In this document: one piece after another, positions 8,074-16,947 of the stretch
Numbering within the stretch: the stretch's first letter is position 1
Layout: every line of letters starts with the position of its first letter
Source of the DNA: Granulicatella elegans ATCC 700633
GTDB taxonomy: Bacteria > Bacillota > Bacilli > Lactobacillales > Aerococcaceae
Assembly: GCF_000162475.2 (NCBI RefSeq)
Contig: NZ_KI391971.1
Location: 1-64,000, forward strand
Direction of reading: 5' to 3'
Length of the DNA: 64,000 nucleotides
The notes under the pieces: generated by a model
The model's database searches: none
What the model saw: the letters and a program-made list of their open reading frames with translations, nothing else
Told to the model about the DNA's origin: nothing
Program-made: the position numbers and the translations under genes

Positions 8074-8712
8074 ATGAATCGGGAAATGTTGTTATTAGAA
8101 CCAATCTATCAATGGCTAGAACAGTTATTGGACGGACGAATAAATCATTTCCCTTTGATTCGTCTTTTAATGAATAGTATCGATCATGCTCTCATATTCT
8201 TTATTGGATGGCTGGGAGTATGGTCGATTTCTCTCTTATTTAGAAAATATCACAAACAAAAGATTGATTGGAAATTAGAGAGTTATCTTCATTTGTTTAT
8301 TTTTTATTTACTCGTATTATTAAATATTACGATTTTTCGACAATCGAGTATTTTTAATCTAATGAGGATCTCACCACGACCTTTGCAAGACATTTATTGG
8401 ATACCTTTTGTAGATAGTGTAAAACTATTTACACATGGATCACTATTTGCAGCATATTATAATGTATTTGGGAATATTATTTGGTTTATGCCAATGGGTT
8501 TATTTTGTGGGATTTTATTAAAGGAGAAAAGTCATTATAAACTATCTTTTTGGGCTGGTTTATCTATCTCTCTTATAATAGAAATTAGTCAATGGTTATT
8601 TTCAACAGGTGTCACTCATATTGATGATGTGATTTGTAATGCGTTGGGAAGTGTTTTGGGATATTGGTGTTATAAAAAATATCAAGAAAGAAAAAGGAGA
8701 TTAGAATTATGA
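8074..8712 (+). CDS. VanZ-like family membrane protein
   Basis: The 212-residue polytopic protein has about five hydrophobic segments. The VanZ-domain hallmarks are visible: the IYWIPFVDS loop, NVFGNIIWFMPMGLFCGIL, and the helix IEISQWLFSTGVTHIDDVICNALGSVLGY with its conserved ID(D) motif. VanZ confers low-level teicoplanin resistance in enterococci; most homologues have no assigned function. The gene follows the kinase by 8 bases and its TGA overlaps the ATG of the next gene (ATGA), so it is co-transcribed with both. Confidence 0.85.
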   Translation: MNREMLLLEPIYQWLEQLLDGRINHFPLIRLLMNSIDHALIFFIGWLGVWSISLLFRKYHKQKIDWKLESYLHLFIFYLLVLLNITIFRQSSIFNLMRISPRPLQDIYWIPFVDSVKLFTHGSLFAAYYNVFGNIIWFMPMGLFCGILLKEKSHYKLSFWAGLSISLIIEISQWLFSTGVTHIDDVICNALGSVLGYWCYKKYQERKRRLEL

Positions 8713-9893
8713 AAGAAATCATTTTAAAAACGAAAGCAGCTAAATTAGTGAAAAAAGGGTCTCCTTTATTAAATCAAGAGGATTTAGCAAAAACTCTCGA
8801 AGCAAAAGAAGGCGAATGTGTTCGTGTTTGTGATGAAAAGAAAGAATTTTTAGCAATGGCTTATGTAGGGTTTCAACATAAAGGGATTGGATGGGTTTAT
8901 TCTAAAAAAGATGGTGAAAAATTAACTCCTCAATTTATAAAAGGAATCTTCCAAAAGGCAGCACAAAAACGTTCTTCTTTACTGATGGATGAAAGTACGA
9001 CAGCTTTTCGTCTATTTAATGGAGAAGGAGATGGATTAGGTGGAATTACGATTGATTGGTATGATGGATTTGTAGTAGTTTCATGGTATAGTGCAGGAAT
9101 TTATCAATGGAAAGAGTTGATAGTAGAACAACTACAAGAAGCAATTCCAAGTATCCGAGGTATTTATGAAAAAATTCGTTATGCTTCAAAAGATAAATTA
9201 CCGGAAAGTCAATTTGTAAGAGGAGTGAAGGCGAGTGAGCCACTGATTGTTCAAGAAGAAGGGGTTCGTTATGCAACGTATCTTGATGAAGGATTGATGA
9301 CAGGTATCTTTTTAGATCAACGTGAAGTTCGTACGTTGTTAAGAGATGACTATAGTGCTGGGAAAACCATTTTGAATTTATTTAGTTATACAGGAGCGTT
9401 TTCTGTAGCTGCAGCAATGGGTGGTGCGGTTCAAACAACGAGTGTGGATGTTGCCAATCGAAGTTTAGAGAAGACTAGGGAACAATTCGAGGCAAATGGA
9501 ATTAATGTATCTGAGCAAAAGATTTATGTAATGGATGTGTTTGATTATATTAAATATGCAGCAAAGAAGGCTTTAACGTTTGATACGATTGTCTTAGATC
9601 CTCCTAGTTTTGCTCGTACAAAGAAGAGAACTTTTTCGGTTGCGAAGGATTATGCAGGGTTAGTAGAGCAATTAGTTCCGTTAACGGCTAAGAAGGGGAC
9701 TTTAATTTTGTCGACGAATGCGGCCAATGTTTCAGAGAAGCAATTTTTAGAGATGATTCATAAGGGGCTTCGCTCTTCTGGAAGAAGGTATCGTATAGCG
9801 CACCAGAAGAAATTGCCGATGGATTTTCCAGTGGCACCACATACACCGTTGAGTGATTATTTGAAGGTGATTTTTATAGAAATGGATGTGTAG
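8709..9893 (+). CDS. Class I SAM-dependent rRNA methyltransferase, RlmI/YwbD-like
   Basis: The 394-residue protein has an N-terminal PUA-like domain (residues ~1-75), a central EEHEE domain and a C-terminal Rossmann methyltransferase domain. The SAM motif is ILNLFSYTGAFSVAAAMGGA and the catalytic region reads TIVLDPPSFARTKK. E. coli RlmI makes m5C1962 in 23S rRNA; Gram-positive relatives are annotated as class I SAM-dependent rRNA methyltransferases, so the exact target is uncertain. Its stop codon (9891-9893) is also the first three bases of the outer stem of a cloverleaf repeat. Confidence 0.87.
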   Translation: MKEIILKTKAAKLVKKGSPLLNQEDLAKTLEAKEGECVRVCDEKKEFLAMAYVGFQHKGIGWVYSKKDGEKLTPQFIKGIFQKAAQKRSSLLMDESTTAFRLFNGEGDGLGGITIDWYDGFVVVSWYSAGIYQWKELIVEQLQEAIPSIRGIYEKIRYASKDKLPESQFVRGVKASEPLIVQEEGVRYATYLDEGLMTGIFLDQREVRTLLRDDYSAGKTILNLFSYTGAFSVAAAMGGAVQTTSVDVANRSLEKTREQFEANGINVSEQKIYVMDVFDYIKYAAKKALTFDTIVLDPPSFARTKKRTFSVAKDYAGLVEQLVPLTAKKGTLILSTNAANVSEKQFLEMIHKGLRSSGRRYRIAHQKKLPMDFPVAPHTPLSDYLKVIFIEMDV

Positions 9894-10057
9894 GAATAGA
9901 CTTCCTAATTTAGTAGTAATGGACGCCAGCAGCTTCGCTATCGCGAATCTCATGGCTAAAAATCGAGCCTAGGTCTCGATTTTTCCAGTAATAGAAGCCA
10001 CAAGCATTGTGGCTTCTATTACCGATACTACTACGGGAAGTCAATTCCTACTTTTTT
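9891..10057 (+). repeat. Cloverleaf repeat, complete copy B
   Basis: The outer arms TAGGAATAGACTTCC (9891-9905) and GGAAGTCAATTCCTA (10036-10050) are complementary with one mismatch, reinforced by GTAGTA/TACTAC. Inside are three hairpins. Hairpin 1 (9921-9957) pairs GCCA..TTCGC with GCGAA..TGGC. Hairpin 2 (9958-9984) is a perfect 10-bp AAAAATCGAG/CTCGATTTTT with loop CCTAGGT. Hairpin 3 (9988-10022) is a 14-bp GTAATAGAAGCCAC stem. A T-run (10052-10058) follows the outer stem, so the element could also terminate transcription. Confidence 0.9.
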
Positions 10058-10165
10058 TATATGGGGGAAATTGCGTAAAGGTATGGGATTTCCTGATGTA
10101 GTATAAAAGACAAGTTTATGGAAATAAGAAATCTATCTTTCATCAAAATGATGGATTTCACAAAA

Positions 10166-10272
10166 TGTAAGCGTTAAGTTGTCAGGAATTAAAAAACAAT
10201 TAAAAAAAGTTTAAAAATTTTTCAAAAAAATTAAAAAAAACAATTGCGTGAATTGTCAGAATATTATATAAT
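10166..10272 (+). promoter_or_regulatory. Promoter of the branched-chain amino acid transporter operon
   Basis: TTGCGT (10244-10249), a 17-base spacer and TATAAT (10267-10272) form the promoter. Upstream is an A/T-tract-rich stretch (10190-10240) resembling an UP element. TGTAAGCGTTAAGT at 10166-10179 matches 12 of 14 positions of the cre consensus, a weak candidate CcpA site. Confidence 0.65.
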
Positions 10273-10313
10273 CTTCTCATCACTTAAAAAAACAGATTAT
10301 GAAATGAGGGATT

Positions 10314-11480
10314 ATGATGAATTTAAAAAAATTTGGATTAGGATTGGTATCAGCAGCAATTTTAGCAGGATGTAGTGCAGGTGGTGCATCAAATGGTAAC
10401 ACAGTAAAACTTGGGGGTAACTTCGAGTTAACAGGTAACGTTGCCGCTTATGGTTCAGCTATGGATAACGCTGTTAAATTAGCCGTTGAACAAAAAGGAA
10501 AGTTATTAGATAAAGAATTAAAATATGTATCTTACGATAACAAGTCAGAAAAAACAGAGGTAGCTTCTGTTGCTAAAAAATTAGTTTCTGAAAAAGTTGT
10601 TGGGGTTGTCGGACCAGCAACAACAGGAGATGCTCAAGTTTCAATTCCAATCATGGAACAAGCGAAGATTCCAGCTGTATTCCCAGCAACAACAGGGGAC
10701 GGAATTACATTAAAAGATGCGAAAAACCCAGAATCAGTATATGACTACATCTTCCGTGTATGTTTCTCTGATAATTATCAAGGGGTTGTAGGAGCAGGAT
10801 TTGTAAGCCAAAAATTCCCAAATGCAAAAGTAGCAATTTTACAAGACTCAGCAAGTGACTACTCAAAAGGTTTATCAGAAGCATTTGAAAAAACTTATAC
10901 AGATGCTAAAATCGGTGGACAAATTGTTGCAAAAGAAACTTATCAATCAAAAGATACAGATTTCCAAGCAGTATTAACTTCACTAAAATCAAAATCATTT
11001 GATGTATTATATATCCCAGGATATTACGAAGAAGTTGGTTTAATCATCAAACAAGCTCGTGAATTAGGAATTACTCAACCAATCGTTGGTGGAGATGGAT
11101 TATCAAGTGAGAAATTAGCAGAATTAGCGGGTAACAAAGCAAACTTAACAAATGTCTTCTATACAGCTCACTTCTCTGCTAAGAGTACAGATGCAGATGT
11201 TCAAGAATTTATCAAAGCTTATAAAGAAAAATATAATACAACACCAGATTCATTCTCAGCCTTAGCTTATGATGCAGCACAATTATTAATGAAAGCTATT
11301 GAAAAAGCAGGTTCAACTGATGCTCAAGCAATTAAAAAAGCTTTAGCAGAATCTACAGATTTTGATGGTGTTACTGGTACATTCACAATGGGTAAAGATC
11401 ACACTCCACTAAAATCAGCAGTTGTTATCGAATTCCAAAATGGTGAAGAAGTAAGTGCGAAAGAATATTCAGCACAATAA
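10314..11480 (+). CDS. livJ: Branched-chain amino acid ABC transporter substrate-binding lipoprotein
   Basis: The 388-residue (or 387, if the second ATG at 10317 is used) type I periplasmic-binding-fold protein of the Leu/Ile/Val family has a signal peptide ending in the lipobox LAGC, so it is a lipoprotein anchored at Cys20 (numbering from the first ATG). Family landmarks are FELTGNVAAYGSAMDNAVKLA, VVGPATTGDAQVSIP and KDTDFQAVLTSLKSKSFDVLY. It is the first gene of livJHMGF. A terminator separates it from the permeases, a common way to keep binding protein in excess. Substrate specificity within small amino acids is inferred. Confidence 0.92.
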   Translation: MMNLKKFGLGLVSAAILAGCSAGGASNGNTVKLGGNFELTGNVAAYGSAMDNAVKLAVEQKGKLLDKELKYVSYDNKSEKTEVASVAKKLVSEKVVGVVGPATTGDAQVSIPIMEQAKIPAVFPATTGDGITLKDAKNPESVYDYIFRVCFSDNYQGVVGAGFVSQKFPNAKVAILQDSASDYSKGLSEAFEKTYTDAKIGGQIVAKETYQSKDTDFQAVLTSLKSKSFDVLYIPGYYEEVGLIIKQARELGITQPIVGGDGLSSEKLAELAGNKANLTNVFYTAHFSAKSTDADVQEFIKAYKEKYNTTPDSFSALAYDAAQLLMKAIEKAGSTDAQAIKKALAESTDFDGVTGTFTMGKDHTPLKSAVVIEFQNGEEVSAKEYSAQ

Positions 11481-11500
11481 TATATAAAATGTTGAGGAAA

Positions 11501-11533
11501 GAGAGGCAGTTGGGGAACCCCGCCTCTTTTTTC
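11501..11533 (+). terminator. Intercistronic terminator between livJ and livH
   Basis: AGAGGC/GCCTCT with an inner GGGG-AA-CCCC hairpin and TTTTTT. It probably reduces expression of the permease and ATPase genes relative to the binding protein. Confidence 0.85.
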
Positions 11534-11596
11534 ACATGATAGGCAAATTAAGAACAATATCAGAAAAATTCGGTTTTAAAGAGAAAGGAGCTTAAA

Positions 11597-12478
11597 ATGG
11601 AGCTATTGATACAACAATTAGTCAATGGGGTTGCGCTAGGAAGTATTTATGCTTTAGTGGCACTTGGCTATACAATGGTTTATGGAACAATTAAATTAAT
11701 CAACTTTGCTCATGGTGATGTTTATATGATGGGTGCGTTTGTTGGTTTTTATGCAATGAATGGATTGGGGTTAAATATTTTCTTATCTCTTCTATTAGCA
11801 ATGGTTAGCTGTGCTGTTTTAGGAGTAGTAATTGAGAGAGTAGCGTACAAACCTTTAAGACGTTCAACTCGTGTTGCTGCTTTGATTACAGCAATTGGGG
11901 TTTCATTTTTACTTGAAAATGTAATGAGTTATCTATTCGGAGCGGAAATTCGTCCATTCCCATCTGATTTTGGAACAACAAATTACACTTTATTTGGCAA
12001 TGTTACGATTAATGGGAAGCAAATCTTAATTTTTGCTACAACAGTCATTTTAATGGCATTATTACAATTCATTGTTCATTACACAAAAATGGGGAAAGCT
12101 ATGCGTGCAGTTGCAGTTGATGAAGATGCAGCTCAATTAATGGGGATTGATGTGGATCAAGTGATTTCATTTACTTTTGCATTAGGTTCAAGTCTTGCAG
12201 GGATTGCAGGGGTATTAGTAGCTTTATACTACAATACGTATTCTGCAACAATGGGGATTGTACCTGGGTTGAAAGCTTTCGTAGCAGCGGTATTAGGTGG
12301 AATTGGTAGTATTCCAGGTGCTATGATTGGTGGCTATGTCATTGGTTTATTAGAAACTTTAGTTAGCTATTTAGGATTTTCTCCATATAAAGATGGAGTA
12401 GTTTACTTCCTATTATTTGTTATTTTATTAGTATTACCAGCAGGCTTGTTTGGTAAAAATGTTAAAGAGAAAGTGTAG
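11597..12478 (+). CDS. livH: Branched-chain amino acid ABC transporter permease LivH
   Basis: The 293-residue inner-membrane permease has about eight hydrophobic helices. It opens with QQLVNGVALGSIYALVALGY, followed by the INFAHGDVYMMGA segment diagnostic of LivH. The cytoplasmic ATPase-contact loop is GKAMRAVAVDEDAAQLMGID, and the conserved AAVLGGIGSIPGAMIGG lies near the C-terminus. AAAGGAG precedes the ATG. Confidence 0.94.
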   Translation: MELLIQQLVNGVALGSIYALVALGYTMVYGTIKLINFAHGDVYMMGAFVGFYAMNGLGLNIFLSLLLAMVSCAVLGVVIERVAYKPLRRSTRVAALITAIGVSFLLENVMSYLFGAEIRPFPSDFGTTNYTLFGNVTINGKQILIFATTVILMALLQFIVHYTKMGKAMRAVAVDEDAAQLMGIDVDQVISFTFALGSSLAGIAGVLVALYYNTYSATMGIVPGLKAFVAAVLGGIGSIPGAMIGGYVIGLLETLVSYLGFSPYKDGVVYFLLFVILLVLPAGLFGKNVKEKV

Positions 12479-12487
12479 GTGAGAAAC

Positions 12488-13453
12488 ATGCAACGATTTC
12501 ATCAGAAAAATCTTATTTGGTTAGCTTCTGCAGTAGTCATTTATTTATTACTTCAAGTGTTAGTTCAAGTAGGAGTGATTAATTTCTATTATGAAAGTAC
12601 TTTTATTAACATCATGATTAATATTATTTTCGCAGTCGGATTAAATTTAATCTTGGGGGTTGCAGGTCAATTCTCACTAGGGCATGCTGGATTTATTGCG
12701 ATTGGTGCTTATAGTGCTGCTATTATCGGTAAAGCGGTTAGTGGTTTAGCTGGTTTATTTGCTGGTATGGTAGTTGGAGTAGTCATTTCAATCGTGATTG
12801 CTTATTTAGTTGGTTTACCAACACTTCGTTTAAAAGGGGACTACTTAGCCATTGCAACATTAGGAGTTGCAGAAATTATTCGTGTAGCATTAAATAATAT
12901 GAAAATTACAAATGGTGCTGCAGGGATTAGTGGGGTTCCATTAACAACAACATGGACAATTGTTTATATTGCGTTAGTTTTAACAACTATTTTAGTATTA
13001 AACTATGCTAATAGTAGTGCAGGTCGTGCGACTTATGCTGTATTACAAGATGAAATTGCAGCAGAGTCAATGGGGGTAAATGTTACTCGCTATAAAATGT
13101 TAGCTTTCATCATTGGAGCAGCTACAGCAAGTATTGGTGGAACATTAACAGCCACTTATTTAGGAACAGTAACACCAAGTGACTTTACATTTATGAAATC
13201 AATTGATGTATTAATTATTGTTGTATTCGGAGGAATCGGTAGTTTTACAGGTTCATTTGTAGCAGCAATTTTACTTGGAATTATTAATACATTCTTACAA
13301 CCATTTGGACAATTACGTATGATTATTTACGCAGTAGCGTTAATCTTAATTATGATCTTCCGTCCAGGTGGATTGTTAGGAACTTGGGAATTCCGTTTCG
13401 GCACATTCTTAAGTAATAAATTGAAGAAAAAAGAGAAAGGAGAAACAGAATGA
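12488..13453 (+). CDS. livM: Branched-chain amino acid ABC transporter permease LivM
   Basis: This is the second permease, of 321 residues. The LivM hallmarks are AVGLNLILGVAGQFSLGHAG, the LPTLRLKGDYLAIATLG loop, and VFGGIGSFTGSFVAA towards the C-terminus. The ATG at 12488 has AGGTGAG upstream; an in-frame GTG at 12479, directly after the livH stop, is less likely. The last codons overlap livG by four bases (ATGA). Confidence 0.93.
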   Translation: MQRFHQKNLIWLASAVVIYLLLQVLVQVGVINFYYESTFINIMINIIFAVGLNLILGVAGQFSLGHAGFIAIGAYSAAIIGKAVSGLAGLFAGMVVGVVISIVIAYLVGLPTLRLKGDYLAIATLGVAEIIRVALNNMKITNGAAGISGVPLTTTWTIVYIALVLTTILVLNYANSSAGRATYAVLQDEIAAESMGVNVTRYKMLAFIIGAATASIGGTLTATYLGTVTPSDFTFMKSIDVLIIVVFGGIGSFTGSFVAAILLGIINTFLQPFGQLRMIIYAVALILIMIFRPGGLLGTWEFRFGTFLSNKLKKKEKGETE

Positions 13454-14223
13454 GTTTATTAGAAGTAAAAGGTTTAACAAAAAATTTCGGTGGATTATCA
13501 GCTGTTTCAAACGTTTCTCTTAAAGCTGAAAAAGGAGAATTAATTGGATTAATTGGACCAAATGGTGCCGGTAAAACAACATTCTTCAACCTTTTAACAG
13601 GGGTATACGTTCCAACAGAAGGAACTATTGAATTAGAAACTGAAAATGGTAAAACATTATTAAATGGAATTGCACCTAATAAAATTACAGAATTAGGATT
13701 AGCACGTACCTTCCAAAATATTCGTTTATTTAAAGATTTAACAGTATTAGAAAATGTAATGGTAGCGATGCATGCGCATGAAGGGAATTCATTATTCTCA
13801 AGTTTATTCAGAACAAAAGCTTATTATGAAACAGAAAAAATGATGAAAGAAGAAGCGCTAGAATTATTAAAAATTTTCAACTTAGAATCATTTGCTCAAG
13901 ATAAAGCAAAAAACTTAGCTTATGGACAACAACGTGAATTAGAAATTGTTCGTGCCTTAGCAACAAAACCAAAAATTTTATTTTTAGATGAACCTGCTGC
14001 GGGGATGAACCCACAAGAAACAGCAAATCTAACAAAATTAATTGCGCAAATCCAAGAACAATTCGGATTAACAGTTGTATTAATTGAACACGATATGTCA
14101 TTAGTGATGGAAATTTGCCAACGCCTATATGTATTAGAATATGGAAGATTATTAGCACATGGAACACCAGAAGAAATTAAGAAAAATCCTGATGTTATTC
14201 GTGCTTACTTAGGAGGAGAGTAA
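13450..14223 (+). CDS. livG: Branched-chain amino acid ABC transporter ATPase LivG
   Basis: The 257-residue ATPase has Walker A GPNGAGKTT, Q-loop region ARTFQNIRLF, signature LAYGQQRELEIVRAL, Walker B ILFLDEPAAGMNP and switch His in IEHDMSLV. The AAGMNPQET stretch and the ~257-residue length distinguish LivG from LivF. The start codon overlaps the livM stop and has an AAAGGAG site. Confidence 0.95.
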   Translation: MSLLEVKGLTKNFGGLSAVSNVSLKAEKGELIGLIGPNGAGKTTFFNLLTGVYVPTEGTIELETENGKTLLNGIAPNKITELGLARTFQNIRLFKDLTVLENVMVAMHAHEGNSLFSSLFRTKAYYETEKMMKEEALELLKIFNLESFAQDKAKNLAYGQQRELEIVRALATKPKILFLDEPAAGMNPQETANLTKLIAQIQEQFGLTVVLIEHDMSLVMEICQRLYVLEYGRLLAHGTPEEIKKNPDVIRAYLGGE

Positions 14224-14225
14224 TC

Positions 14226-14930
14226 ATGTTAGAAGTAAAAGATTTAAGTGTACATTATGGCATGATTCAAGCCGTTAAAGATGTAAGCTTTACTGTTAAC
14301 GAAGGAGAAATTGTTTCTCTAATCGGTGCTAATGGTGCCGGAAAATCAACCATTTTAAAAACTTTATCAGGTTTGGTACGTCCAAGTGCTGGAACAATTG
14401 AATATTTAGGTCAAGATATTACGAAATTACCTGCTAAAAAAATTGTTTCATTAGGTTTAGCACAAGTTCCAGAAGGTCGTCACGTATTTAGAGGACTTTC
14501 AGTAAAAGAGAACCTAGATTTAGGAGCTTTTTTAAGAAATGATAAAGAGGAAATCCAAAAAGATATGAAAGCAATCTTTGAGAGATTCCCAATTTTAGAA
14601 GAACGTAAAAATCAAGATGCTGCTACATTATCAGGTGGGGAACAACAAATGTTAGCAATGGGACGTGCGTTAATGACTCGTCCAAAATTATTGTTATTAG
14701 ATGAACCATCAATGGGATTAGCACCAATTTTCATTAAAGAAATCTTCAATATCATTCAAGAAATTCAAAAACAAGGAACTACCGTATTACTAATCGAGCA
14801 AAATGCGAAAATGGCGTTATCGATTGCAACAAGAGGGTATGTATTAGAAACAGGATCTGTGGTATTATCAGGTACAGGTAAGGAATTACTTGAAAGTGAA
14901 GATGTTCAAAAAGCATATTTAGGGGGATAA
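14226..14930 (+). CDS. livF: Branched-chain amino acid ABC transporter ATPase LivF
   Basis: The second ATPase has 234 residues, with Walker A GANGAGKST, signature LSGGEQQMLAMGRAL, Walker B LLLLDEPSMGLAP and H-loop replaced by IEQNAKMAL, as is typical in LivF. AGGAGAG overlaps the livG end. With LivG it should form the heterodimeric motor on LivHM. Confidence 0.95.
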   Translation: MLEVKDLSVHYGMIQAVKDVSFTVNEGEIVSLIGANGAGKSTILKTLSGLVRPSAGTIEYLGQDITKLPAKKIVSLGLAQVPEGRHVFRGLSVKENLDLGAFLRNDKEEIQKDMKAIFERFPILEERKNQDAATLSGGEQQMLAMGRALMTRPKLLLLDEPSMGLAPIFIKEIFNIIQEIQKQGTTVLLIEQNAKMALSIATRGYVLETGSVVLSGTGKELLESEDVQKAYLGG

Positions 14931-14932
14931 TC

Positions 14933-15574
14933 ATGGAAGTAAAAGATTATATGTCAACAAACTTAATAACGGTTGAACCAACAACAACTGTTATGAAAGC
15001 ATTAGATTTAATGAAAGAACATGATGTGCATCGTCTTCCAGTCGTTGAAGGAGACAAATTAGTAGGATTATTAACAGCTGAATTAGTCGCTCAAAACTCA
15101 CCTTCAATGGCAACAAGTTTAAGTGTGCATGAATTAAATTACTTATTAAACAAAACAACTGCTAAAGATATTATGTTGAAACAAGTCATTACTGTAAAAC
15201 CAACTGCTGTCTTAGAAGAAGCTGCTTCAATTATGAGACAACAAGGAATTGGCGTTTTACCAGTTCTTGAATCAAGAGGAAACTTAGTAGGAATTATTAC
15301 TGACAAAGATATTATGGATGCGTTCATTGATATTTCAGGTTATAATACCCCAGGATCTCGTTTATTTATCGAAATTAATGAAGATAAACCTGGTCCTTTA
15401 GAAGAAATATCAAATGTTTTACGTGACAATAATGTCAATGTCGATACAATTTCTGTATATCACCGTGAAGGGAAAGTACAAGTAGTACTTCATGTAGATT
15501 CTGAAAATCCAGATGAAGTAGCAGACTTTATCGCACAAAGAGGATATAGAATTATCTCTTCAATGAGAAAATAG
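14933..15574 (+). CDS. CBS-domain and ACT-domain protein, AcuB-like
   Basis: The 213-residue cytoplasmic protein has two CBS motifs (residues ~1-60 and ~75-135; VKDYMSTNLITVEPTTTV and AKDIMLKQVITVKPTA) followed by an ACT domain (~138-213; EINEDKPGPLEEISNVLRDNNVNVDTISV). CBS pairs bind adenosyl ligands and ACT domains bind amino acids, so a sensor role is likely. It sits two bases after livF and closes the liv operon, which suggests that it monitors or modulates branched-chain amino acid import. Similarity to Bacillus AcuB is at domain level only. Confidence 0.85.
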   Translation: MEVKDYMSTNLITVEPTTTVMKALDLMKEHDVHRLPVVEGDKLVGLLTAELVAQNSPSMATSLSVHELNYLLNKTTAKDIMLKQVITVKPTAVLEEAASIMRQQGIGVLPVLESRGNLVGIITDKDIMDAFIDISGYNTPGSRLFIEINEDKPGPLEEISNVLRDNNVNVDTISVYHREGKVQVVLHVDSENPDEVADFIAQRGYRIISSMRK

Positions 15575-15584
15575 AAAATGAATC

Positions 15585-15641
15585 ATAGACTTTTCAATGT
15601 GGCAGAGGATTTTGCGACTGGAAAAGTCTATTTCTTTGTTT
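15585..15641 (+). terminator. Probable terminator of the liv operon
   Basis: ATAGACTTTTC (15585-15595) and GAAAAGTCTAT (15621-15631) form an 11-bp stem with a 25-nt loop, followed by a T-rich tail. Confidence 0.7.
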
Positions 15642-15663
15642 GATAGAATCTAGAAGCTTTTCT

Positions 15664-15691
15664 TTGTTCAATGGAAGATTTCTGCTATACT
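15664..15691 (+). promoter_or_regulatory. Promoter of the C-S lyase/ridA operon
   Basis: TTGTTC (15664-15669), a 16-base spacer and an extended -10 TGCTATACT (TATACT at 15686-15691) lie upstream of the AAAGGAG site of the next gene. Confidence 0.65.
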
Positions 15692-15724
15692 AGTACTACT
15701 ACACTAGAGGGTTAAAGGAGAAAT

Positions 15725-16936
15725 ATGATGAAATATGATTTTACAACAGAAATAAACCGTCATGGACAAGATGCGATGGCTGTTGACGGATTAGGATTGA
15801 TTCCAGGTAAAGCACCAAACCCACCCAAGGAAGGATTCGATGTAATTCCTATGTGGATTGCAGATATGAATTTTGCGACAGTTCCAACTGCGATTCAAGC
15901 GATGAAAGAACGTTTAGAACATCCGATTTTTGGATATTTTATGCAACCAAAAGAATATTATAATGCCATTATTCGTTGGCACCAATTTCATCATCAAGTT
16001 GAAGGATTAACTGCAAAACATATTGGTTATCACAATAGTGTGTTAGGAGGAGTTGTTTCAGCATTAACTTCTTTTGCTTCGCCAGGAGATTCTATTTTAG
16101 TGCATAGTCCAACTTATGGAGGATTTACGGAAGTTTTAAAAAATAATGGTTATCATATTGTATTAAGTCCATTAGTAAAAGATGAAGAAGGTGTTTACCG
16201 TATCGATTATAAAGATATGGAAGAAAAAATTCGCAAACATCATATTCATGTATCTATTTTTTGTTCTCCACATAATCCAACAGGTCGTGTTTGGAATCGT
16301 GAAGAATTAGAAAAAGTAATGGCCATTTATCAAAAATATGATGTTACGGTCATTTCTGATGAGATTTGGTCGGATTTAGTGATGCCGGGAGTGAAACACA
16401 TTCCAACTCAAAGTGTGTCTGAAGATGCTAAGAATCGTACGATTGCATTTTATGCACCAAGTAAGACATTTAACTTAGCTGGTTTAGTAGCTGCTTATCA
16501 TATTATTTATAGTGATCTATTACGTGATAGAATTAATGCAAAAGGTAGTAAGTCTCATTATAATGTGATGAATGTATTATCGATGCATGCATTAATGGGC
16601 GCTTATCAACCAGAAGGTTATGAGTGGCTAGAAGAATTAAGAGAAGTATTGTATCAAAATATGACGTATGTTTGTGACTTCATTCGGGATCATTTCGAAG
16701 GAGTATCCGTGACAAACACAGAAGGTACCTATGTAATTTTTATCGATTGTAAGGAGTATTTAGAAAAAAATGGAATCACGATTGATGAATTACAAAAACG
16801 AGGATCAGATGTGGGAGTGGCTTGGCAAGATGGTAGAATTTTTAATGGCCCAACTCATATCCGGTTAAATATAGCATTACCATTTACAAGAATTCAAGAA
16901 GCTTGTGAGAGAATGAAAAAATATGTATTTATTTAA
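15725..16936 (+). CDS. PLP-dependent C-S lyase, MalY/PatB family
   Basis: The 403-residue fold-type I aminotransferase-like protein releases thiol, pyruvate and ammonia from cysteine-S-conjugates or cystathionine. The PLP-binding Lys247 is in YAPSKTFNLAGL. The substrate loop IPMWIADMNFATVP, SPHNPTGRVW and ISDEIWSDL are all characteristic. Two adjacent ATGs (15725, 15728) follow AAAGGAG. It is co-transcribed with ridA, which removes the reactive enamine/imine made by such lyases; the pairing is functionally sensible. Confidence 0.92.
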   Translation: MMKYDFTTEINRHGQDAMAVDGLGLIPGKAPNPPKEGFDVIPMWIADMNFATVPTAIQAMKERLEHPIFGYFMQPKEYYNAIIRWHQFHHQVEGLTAKHIGYHNSVLGGVVSALTSFASPGDSILVHSPTYGGFTEVLKNNGYHIVLSPLVKDEEGVYRIDYKDMEEKIRKHHIHVSIFCSPHNPTGRVWNREELEKVMAIYQKYDVTVISDEIWSDLVMPGVKHIPTQSVSEDAKNRTIAFYAPSKTFNLAGLVAAYHIIYSDLLRDRINAKGSKSHYNVMNVLSMHALMGAYQPEGYEWLEELREVLYQNMTYVCDFIRDHFEGVSVTNTEGTYVIFIDCKEYLEKNGITIDELQKRGSDVGVAWQDGRIFNGPTHIRLNIALPFTRIQEACERMKKYVFI

Positions 16937-16947
16937 AGGAGAGAAAA

